A DNA stretch of 48,894 bases from positions 1 through 48,894 of the forward strand of contig JAUSGE010000028.1 in the NCBI GenBank assembly GCA_030649205.1, written 5' to 3'. Both the position numbers and the translations under genes were made by a program. Every line of letters starts with the position of its first letter. Within the stretch, counting starts at the first letter, position 1. The notes beneath the pieces are model-generated. The model saw nothing but the letters and a program-made list of their open reading frames with translations, ran no database searches and had not been told where the DNA came from. Positions 1 through 4,605 of this stretch are shown here, piece by piece. Source of the DNA: a bacterium (GTDB taxonomy: Bacteria > Patescibacteriota > Patescibacteriia > Patescibacteriales > GWC2-42-12).

Positions 1-110
1 TTACGGGCGGCATCAGCCTGGCTTCGCCCCTTATCAAACATTTTTCCGGCTTTAAGCCGAACGCGTTCTTTGTCTTTGCGAGACAATGAAGATTTATGCG
101 AGTATTTCAT
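1..110 (-). CDS. Transposase N-terminus (HTH, IS630-like), cut by window edge
   Basis: Only the first 36 codons are inside the window; the ATG is at 110 and the frame is open to base 1. The peptide is basic and contains DKGRSQADAAR, the shape of the first helix-turn-helix of IS630-type and related transposases (G-x-S-Q-x-x-A-A-R). By family knowledge this domain binds the element's ends before a DDE catalytic domain, which would lie off-window. It runs divergently from the SEC-C/SLATT genes, and its start lies about 40 bases from the point where the SEC-C gene is decapitated, so the element end probably falls near 110-150. It could also be a stand-alone HTH regulator; the missing part decides. 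Confidence 0.5.
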   Translation of the reverse strand, partial: MKYSHKSSLSRKDKERVRLKAGKMFDKGRSQADAAR

Positions 111-154
111 ATGCCTTCATTATAGCACAAAGAATTAACTAGGTTAAGTATTAA

Positions 155-367
155 GTGTCAGTAGGTCATCTAGAATTATATGCCGAAGGATATATTGGTA
201 TTGGAAAGCTAAAGGAAAAAATTTTTATAAAAAAATTGTATGAGTTAAAAAAACAAAAAGGTCACGATAAATGTTTTTGCGGAAGTGACAAAAAAATTAG
301 GGATTGTCATGAATTAATTTACAAGGCAATCTATAAATTGAAAAAAGAATTATATGGACAAAATTAA
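155..367 (+). pseudogene. C-terminal remnant of a SEC-C motif protein
   Basis: The frame opens directly after a stop codon (TAA at 152-154) with only a GTG at 155 and no SD site, so this is probably the 3' end of a longer gene. It encodes about 70 aa with the SEC-C metal-binding signature C-x-C-x8-C-H (CFCGSDKKIRDCH), the zinc-binding tail found on SecA and many accessory proteins. It overlaps the following SLATT gene by 14 bases, the spacing of a translationally coupled operon. The likely history is that the transposase element to the left removed the 5' part. The missing domain, which would define the partner of the SLATT effector, cannot be read. A functional small protein starting at GTG is the alternative. 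Confidence 0.5.
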
Positions 368-905
368 TCTTCAAGTTATTAGAGAATCTTTCGGCAGGGT
401 TGCGTGGTCTCATAAGACGCACGAAAAGGCAGCAGAGATAGAAGAAAGAAGGGCTAAAAAAGTAAAATGGATAAATGTTGTTTTAACTTTTTTAACTTTC
501 TTGTCTTTTTCTACAAGTATGGTTTTTCCCGCAGAGGCATGGTCAGTATATATTGCCGTAGTTTTATCTGCGCTTACTCTTGCTTTTAATTTTTATTTAT
601 TGAGCTTTAATCCAGAAAAAATTGCTGAGCAGCATAGATATGTTGCTAAAGAATTATGGGGAGTAAGAGAAAAATATGTTAATTTTATTGCAGATATTGT
701 AAACAAAAAAATAAGTAACGAGGATATAGTTACGAGAAAAGATCAATTCATTAAGGATTTAAAGATTATATATAAATTTGCTCCCCAAACAAACCCAGAA
801 GCGTATGGTGAGGCAGATAATGCTTTAAAAAATAACGAAGAACTCACATTTTCCAATGAAGAAATAAATAGATTTTTACCTAAAGAGCTACATATAATAG
901 AATAA
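354..905 (+). CDS. SLATT-domain two-TM membrane protein (predicted defence effector)
   Basis: 183 aa. An N-terminal helix with RVAWSHKTHEKAAEI is followed by two close hydrophobic segments (about residues 40-60 and 64-86) and a long helical, charged C-terminal half. This order and the SHKTHEKAA-type motif match the SLATT family (SMODS/SLOG-associating 2TM effectors), predicted from genome context to form membrane pores or channels when a partner senses infection and makes a nucleotide signal. The gene overlaps the SEC-C remnant upstream, so the sensor half of the system may have been lost. It is much more AT-rich than the ribosomal genes to the right, suggesting horizontal transfer. A hairpin terminator follows. 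The family call is by motif recognition only; the subfamily is not assigned. Confidence 0.75.
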   Translation: MDKINLQVIRESFGRVAWSHKTHEKAAEIEERRAKKVKWINVVLTFLTFLSFSTSMVFPAEAWSVYIAVVLSALTLAFNFYLLSFNPEKIAEQHRYVAKELWGVREKYVNFIADIVNKKISNEDIVTRKDQFIKDLKIIYKFAPQTNPEAYGEADNALKNNEELTFSNEEINRFLPKELHIIE

Positions 906-920
906 TACATCTGAAAAACA

Positions 921-946
921 AAAAACGGGTCTGCACGCCCGTTTTT
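921..946 (+). terminator. Rho-independent terminator after SLATT gene
   Basis: The stem AAAACGGG / CCCGTTTT with an 8-base loop ends in a T run, 15 bases after the SLATT stop codon. Confidence 0.8.
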
Positions 947-1068
947 ATAATTTAAATCGTTTTCGTAGCGTAGCGGAGAAAACACCTTATTACCCCTCTT
1001 TAATTAATTAAAAAACAAAATTGAATTCTTTTTAAGAGTTAGGGCGTAGCCCTAAAAGAAAAACATAT

Positions 1069-1263
1069 ATTTCAGCTAACGTTCGCGTGTATCTGAAGTT
1101 TTCATCCCGATTAAACTGGATAAATTTGATTATCAGACACACTCTTTTTAAATGTAACTCCACCCAAATCCTCATCAAACTAAGGGATGAAAATTTGGGC
1201 GGAGGAAAATTGGCACTCCTTAAGGATTTAATTGATGCCAATTTTCCATAGCCAGATACACGC
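1069..1263. repeat. Hairpin-dense non-coding block
   Basis: The 946-1318 interval holds no convincing gene. Three inverted repeats are directly visible: GCGTGTATCTG (1086-1096) with its exact complement at 1253-1263; 17-base arms at 1160-1176 and 1186-1202 with two mismatches; and 12-base perfect arms at 1204-1215 and 1236-1247 (GGAAAATTGGCA). The outer pair brackets the other two. The left edge (ATTTCAGCTAA, 1069-1079) resembles the XerD arm of the dif-like site at 1726. It could be a recombination site, an integron attC-like structure, or a structured RNA. Confidence 0.6.
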
Positions 1264-1264
1264 T

Positions 1265-1737
1265 GTTATGTGATGTAGACAGAAATTTCTTCTTCTTTAA
1301 TGTATATTTTTTGGCAATTTATTTTCGGCGAGATTCCAACCACTCCCCATAAAGCTCATCAATCTTTTTTGCCCTCTTGGCCGCCTCAAGAACTTTTTCT
1401 TGATCGCCACCCTCAAGAGCTTTAACAATATCATCTGGCTTCATTGAAAAACCACGAGAGTCATCGAGATAACGACCAACCCACTCACTTCCAGAGTCTA
1501 AATGTTTATGTAGATCTGTCCAGTCTGGGAATGCTTCCTTTACCTTGGCTACGAAATCTGCCGAATAACCTTCTTTGTGCTCTTGAGGCGGCACCTCGCC
1601 TTTAAATTTTTCTGACATAGTTTTTCCTTTAGTTATAAATAATACTTAAATTATATCACAAGCTATGTTCGACCTGAAATAAATTGCCAAAAAAATCTTA
1701 AAAAATAAAAAAGGAATTTCTGGCTATTTCACATAAC
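1265..1737. mobile_element. 473-bp module with ~58-bp inverted repeats carrying one gene
   Basis: Bases 1265-1322 and the reverse complement of 1679-1737 are imperfect copies of each other. The outer 23 bases match at 20 positions (starting GTTATGTGA) and the inner 16 bases are identical (TTTTTTGGCAATTTAT). The module encloses a single 99-aa minus-strand gene. The outer tips are XerD-arm-like, and the right tip forms half of the dif-like site at 1726-1753. Candidate explanations are a dif module (gene between inverted Xer sites), an integron-like cassette, or a MITE with cargo. No recombinase is encoded inside. Confidence 0.6.
1319..1618 (-). CDS. Small unknown cargo protein (99 aa)
   Basis: 99 aa, charged and probably mostly helical, starting MSEKFKGEVPPQEHKEGYSADF and ending in basic residues. 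There is no signal peptide or membrane segment. An AAAGGA site sits just before the ATG at 1618, so translation is plausible. I do not recognise a family. The stop codon lies inside the left inverted repeat of the module, so the gene is the module's only cargo. Its GC content is higher than that of the SLATT gene, suggesting a separate origin. It may be a small accessory protein (defence, antitoxin-like or adaptor), but nothing in the sequence settles this. Confidence 0.6.
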   Translation of the reverse strand: MSEKFKGEVPPQEHKEGYSADFVAKVKEAFPDWTDLHKHLDSGSEWVGRYLDDSRGFSMKPDDIVKALEGGDQEKVLEAAKRAKKIDELYGEWLESRRK

Positions 1738-1753
1738 TACTTATATGCGAACT
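1726..1753 (-). other. dif: XerC/XerD dif-like recombination site
   Basis: Read on the minus strand, an 11-base arm AGTTCGCATAT, a 6-base centre and an 11-base arm TTATGTGAAAT give the 11-6-11 plan of bacterial dif. From memory of E. coli dif, the XerD arm matches at 10 of 11 positions and the XerC arm at 8 of 11. It lies between the accessory island and the ribosomal operon. It could be the chromosome dimer-resolution site or a mobile copy used for insertion. A weaker, inverted half-match is at 1249-1276. Confidence 0.55.
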
Positions 1754-1854
1754 TATTGAATTAATATTTAAAATTAGGCAAATAGAAAAGAGATTATGCG
1801 TACTTTAATTATACAGCAAACCCTTTAAAATTGGCAATAACAAAATATACAAAA

Positions 1855-1886
1855 GACACTCGGTGTCCAGTCGGACACCGAGTGTC
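1855..1886 (-). terminator. Terminator of secE-nusG-rplK-rplA
   Basis: A perfect 14-bp stem (GACACTCGGTGTCC with its complement, 4-base loop) is followed on the minus strand by TTTT, 23 bases after the rplA stop. The same stem recurs after mtaB at 14671-14702. Confidence 0.85.
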
Positions 1887-1908
1887 TGTCTGATGAGAGA
1901 TAATTAGT

Positions 1909-2580
1909 TTACGCCGCGACTTTTATGCCCGGGCCCATGGTTGAAGTGATAGTGATATTTTTCAAGTAGATGCCTTTGGAGCTGGCCGGTTTGGCCTTTT
2001 TTAACGCGTCCAGGATGGCCTGAAAATTTTCCGTGAGTTTAGGCGCGTCAAAGGAAATTTTGCCGATAGCCACATGCACATTGCCCGAGTCATCGTTTTT
2101 TAAGCTGACTTTGCCTTTTTTAAGCGCCTGGACCGCTTTGGCCGGATCAAGAGTGACGGTTTCATTTTTCGGCGACGGCATTAAGCCGCGGGTGCCTAAA
2201 ATTTTGGCGATTTGCGCCAAAGTTTTCATCATGGCCGGTTCGGCCACGGCTACCTGAAAATCGGTTTTTTCGGTTTTTTTAATTTCCGCGATCAGTTCTT
2301 CGCCGCCGACAAAATCCGCGCCCGCGGCCAAAGTTTCTTTTTCTTTAGCCGGCGTAACAAAGGCCGCGATTTTAATGGTTTTGCCGGTGCCGTGGGGCAG
2401 GGGAACGGCTACCCTGACTTGCTGTTCGCCTTTCTTAGCGTCAATACCTAATTTAAAATGCGCCTCAACCGAAGAATCAAATTTGGTTTTGGACAATTTT
2501 TTGGTTAAGTCAATCGCTTCCGCGATGCTGTAACTTTTGGCTTGATCGTATTCAACTGTCTGTTGTTTTTTCATATTCAT
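1909..2580 (-). CDS. rplA: 50S ribosomal protein L1
   Basis: 223 aa, normal length for bacterial L1, part of the mobile L1 stalk that helps release tRNA from the E site. The conserved block GTRGLMPSPKNETVT is present (family GxxGxMPxPKxGTV), as is the C-terminal ITITSTMGPGIKV segment. It follows rplK with a 4-base gap and is last in a secE-nusG-rplK-rplA operon ending at the terminator at 1855-1886. L1 classically represses its own operon by binding the mRNA; no obvious L1 target hairpin was identified here. The start is MNMKKQQ at 2580; the second Met two codons in is an alternative. Confidence 0.97.
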   Translation of the reverse strand: MNMKKQQTVEYDQAKSYSIAEAIDLTKKLSKTKFDSSVEAHFKLGIDAKKGEQQVRVAVPLPHGTGKTIKIAAFVTPAKEKETLAAGADFVGGEELIAEIKKTEKTDFQVAVAEPAMMKTLAQIAKILGTRGLMPSPKNETVTLDPAKAVQALKKGKVSLKNDDSGNVHVAIGKISFDAPKLTENFQAILDALKKAKPASSKGIYLKNITITSTMGPGIKVAA

Positions 2581-2584
2581 GAGA

Positions 2585-3010
2585 TTAGTTCTTTATTTCC
2601 ACTCCCATTTGCCTGGCCGTGCCGGCGATTATTTTCATGGCCGCTTCAATATCGTTGGCGTTAAGGTCGGGCATTTTAATCAGCGCGATTTCTTTCAGTT
2701 GCTCTTTGGTAATCCGGCCAACTTTTTCCGTCAAAGGCTTGCCCGAGCCTTTGGGGATTTTAGCGGCCTTTTTTATCAGTTCCGCGGCTGGCGGAGTTTT
2801 TAAGATGAAAGTGTAAGTTCGGTCGTCATAAACCGTAATTTCCACCGGCGTGATGTCGCCCATTTTATCTTTTGACCTGTCGTTAAAGTCTTTGCAGAAT
2901 TGCGCGATATTCAGGCCATGCTGGCCCAAGGCCGGACCGACTGGCGGCGCCGGATTGGCTTGGCCGGCCGGAATCTGCAATTTGATTTTGGTTAATATTT
3001 TTTTCGCCAT
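2585..3010 (-). CDS. rplK: 50S ribosomal protein L11
   Basis: 141 aa, standard length. The N-terminal domain [24 protein letters not shown] carries the proline-rich GTPase-centre motif, and the C-terminal RNA-binding domain has the family's GSGKP and GTARQMG segments. L11 binds the 23S rRNA GTPase-associated region and supports factor-dependent translation and stringent sensing. It is cotranscribed with nusG upstream, although a 98-base gap holding a palindromic repeat separates them, and with rplA 4 bases downstream. Confidence 0.98.
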   Translation of the reverse strand: MAKKILTKIKLQIPAGQANPAPPVGPALGQHGLNIAQFCKDFNDRSKDKMGDITPVEITVYDDRTYTFILKTPPAAELIKKAAKIPKGSGKPLTEKVGRITKEQLKEIALIKMPDLNANDIEAAMKIIAGTARQMGVEIKN

Positions 3011-3013
3011 AGT

Positions 3014-3100
3014 TAAGTTTTTAGTCGGTCAGTTTTCGGTTATAATTCGGCAGAAGCATTTAATGCAATTATCCATTAAAAACCGATGACCAATAACTGA
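3014..3100. repeat. Palindromic repeat between nusG and rplK
   Basis: Imperfect inverted arms around 3014-3045 (TAGTCGGTCAGTTTTCGGTTA) and 3075-3105 (AACCGATGACCAATAACTGACTAAC) form a long AT-rich hairpin. The same family (AGTCGGTTAG...ACTGACTAAC) recurs between dnaB and ebfC at 9661-9718. It lies inside an operon, so it may lower distal transcription or act in RNA processing. Confidence 0.6.
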
Positions 3101-3108
3101 CTAACTGA

Positions 3109-3654
3109 TTATATTTTTTTTATTTGTAAAAAGTCCAGTTCAATCGGAGTTTCTCGGCCGAACATGGAAACTGATACTTTGACCTTTCCTTTAGCCTCGT
3201 CAATATCCATTACCTTGCCTTCCAGATTTTTAAACGGACCGTCAATAATCCGCACCGGCGAGTTAATTGAAACGTCAATTTTAAATTTAGGCTCTTCCAC
3301 GCCCATGCGCTTCTGCAAATCTTTTATTTCCGCTTCAGCGACCGGCGTGGGAATAGTGCCGGTGCCGATGAAACCGGTGACATTGGGCGTATTCCTGACT
3401 ACGTACCAAGAGTCGTCGGTCACGACCATTTCCACCAAGACATAGCCGGGAAAAATTTTTTCTTCAACGATTTTTCGCTTGCCGTTTTTAATCTTAATTT
3501 TCCTCTCGGTCGGGATTAAAATATTAAAAATTTTATCCTCCATGTCCATGGATTCAATTCTTTGCTTTAAATTTTGCGAGACGTTTTCCTCGTAGCCGGA
3601 GTAAGTGTGCAAAACGTACCAGCGCCGCCCCTGATTTAATGTTTGTTTGGCCAT
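3109..3654 (-). CDS. nusG: Transcription termination/antitermination protein NusG
   Basis: 181 aa, a normal two-domain NusG. The NGN domain begins RRWYVLHTYSGYEENV and includes FPGYVLVEM and WYVVRNTPNVTGFIG; the C-terminal KOW domain includes GPFKNLEGKV. NusG binds RNA polymerase, raises processivity and links transcription to Rho or the ribosome. It follows secE by 4 bases, as in most bacteria. Confidence 0.98.
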   Translation of the reverse strand: MAKQTLNQGRRWYVLHTYSGYEENVSQNLKQRIESMDMEDKIFNILIPTERKIKIKNGKRKIVEEKIFPGYVLVEMVVTDDSWYVVRNTPNVTGFIGTGTIPTPVAEAEIKDLQKRMGVEEPKFKIDVSINSPVRIIDGPFKNLEGKVMDIDEAKGKVKVSVSMFGRETPIELDFLQIKKI

Positions 3655-3658
3655 ACAG

Positions 3659-3844
3659 TTATTTAGTTATTAAAAATTCCAGGCCTTTGGTGAAAATCAA
3701 ATCCAATAGGCCTAAAAATACAGCCAAGCCAAGACTGACAAGAACTACCAGCAAGGTGTAATTATAAGTTTCTTTTTTAGTCGGCCAGGTGACTTTCTTC
3801 ATTTCTTCAATTGAGGCCCTTAAATATTCAATAATTTTATTCAT
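3659..3844 (-). CDS. secE: Preprotein translocase subunit SecE
   Basis: 61 aa single-TM SecE. An amphipathic N-terminal helix (YLRASIEEMKKVTWPTKKET, with the family's W-P-T/S signature) is followed by one TM segment at about residues 29-50. SecE clamps SecY in the translocon. It is first in the operon with nusG, and a consensus promoter lies 63 bases upstream. Confidence 0.95.
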   Translation of the reverse strand: MNKIIEYLRASIEEMKKVTWPTKKETYNYTLLVVLVSLGLAVFLGLLDLIFTKGLEFLITK

Positions 3845-3906
3845 AAATGTGATGCGTCTATTCTATTTAAAAAACAGCCCTGGCGGGCGGTGTTAGTTAT
3901 GGTTAT

Positions 3907-3935
3907 ATATTACATAATTCTTAAATTGGTGTCAA
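3907..3935 (-). promoter_or_regulatory. Sigma-70-type promoter of secE operon
   Basis: On the minus strand the -35 box TTGACA (3935-3930), a 17-base spacer and the -10 box TAATAT (3912-3907) give a near-consensus promoter. The predicted start is near 3900, leaving a leader of about 55 bases. Confidence 0.85.
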
Positions 3936-3969
3936 GGGTTGGAGGAATTTAGGGGAATGTGGTATAATA

Positions 3970-4165
3970 AAAATGCAAAATCCTAAATTCTAAACTCTAA
4001 ATCCTAAACAAATTCCAATGACCAAAATCACAAATTCTAAACAAACGCTATTTGTATTTTGTTTGGAGCATTTGAATTTAGGATTTAGAATTTATTTATC
4101 TGGCTTTGCCAGATCTGGCGTAGCCAGAGAGTTTAGATATTAGTATTAGGATTTAGAATTTAATA
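3970..4165. repeat. AT-rich palindromic repeat element
   Basis: Tandem variants of CCTAAATTCTAAA lie on the left (3979-4010) and the inverted form TTTAGGATTTAGAATTT on the right (4076-4095, again 4144-4162). A TGGCTTTGCCAGATCTGGCGTAGCCAG insertion (4100-4130) forms its own hairpin. No gene is seen. It fills the divergent gap between secE and the next gene and is likely a non-autonomous repeat. Confidence 0.65.
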
Positions 4166-4170
4166 ACATT

Positions 4171-4536
4171 ATGTTTTCCGATAACTTCATCTTGTATTCA
4201 GGAAAAATTATTGTTGAATTGATATATGATGTCGCGTACTTCCCCCTCTGGTGGTATTGGCGCGGATTTTTTAATTTGCTAATAAGCCTGAAGAATTTTT
4301 TGGTTGATAAGCAAAGATCATTGGCGCTCCTGGTTTGGCTGAAAAATATTTTCCGCCCCATGTACGGCCAGTTTGATTGGCAGGGCATGCTAGTGAGTTT
4401 TTTTATGCGCCTGGCGCAAATTATTTTTAGAAGCCTGGCGCTGCTGTTTTGGCTGATCGCGGCCGCGGGCGTGGCGCTGGCTTGGCTGATTTTGCCGCTG
4501 TTCGCGGTTTATGAAATCATTTTGCAGTTAATTTAA
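4171..4536 (+). CDS. Small membrane protein next to Clp-like ATPase
   Basis: 121 aa with about three hydrophobic segments (residues about 15-40, 44-55 and 82-119), rich in Trp and aromatic residues near the interfaces. I do not recognise a family. It lies 69 bases before the membrane-anchored Clp-like ATPase on the same strand, so the two may form one unit at the membrane, for example as a partner or adaptor. There is no SD site. A TTTAAT sits 6 bases before the ATG, so a leaderless start is possible but weak because it falls in repeat DNA. Function unknown. Confidence 0.75.
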   Translation: MFSDNFILYSGKIIVELIYDVAYFPLWWYWRGFFNLLISLKNFLVDKQRSLALLVWLKNIFRPMYGQFDWQGMLVSFFMRLAQIIFRSLALLFWLIAAAGVALAWLILPLFAVYEIILQLI

Positions 4537-4538
4537 CC

Positions 4539-4595
4539 CCCGCCAGTCTACAAATCAGCTATGAATAGCACAAATAAGATTTGTAGATTGGCGGG
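4539..4595 (+). promoter_or_regulatory. Hairpin overlapping ribosome binding site of Clp-like gene
   Basis: Arms of 18 bases (4539-4556 and 4578-4595, one mismatch, outer bases CCCGCC/GGCGGG) fold over a 21-base loop. The right arm runs into GGGAG (4593-4597), the SD site for the ATG at 4606. This supports 4606, not the in-frame ATG at 4561 in the loop, as the start. The hairpin may limit translation or simply be a repeat. Confidence 0.6.
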
Positions 4596-4605
4596 AGAAA
4601 AAAGT

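Noticed and set aside
743-985. 80-aa minus-strand frame over the SLATT 3' end
   Set aside because: Shadow of the SLATT gene and its terminator.
1032-1241. 69-aa minus-strand frame
   Set aside because: It runs through the hairpin block with no SD and no protein-like pattern.
3970-4165. Possible CRISPR-like direct repeats
   Set aside because: The CTAAAT-type units are irregular and palindromic, with no constant spacer length; there are no cas genes.
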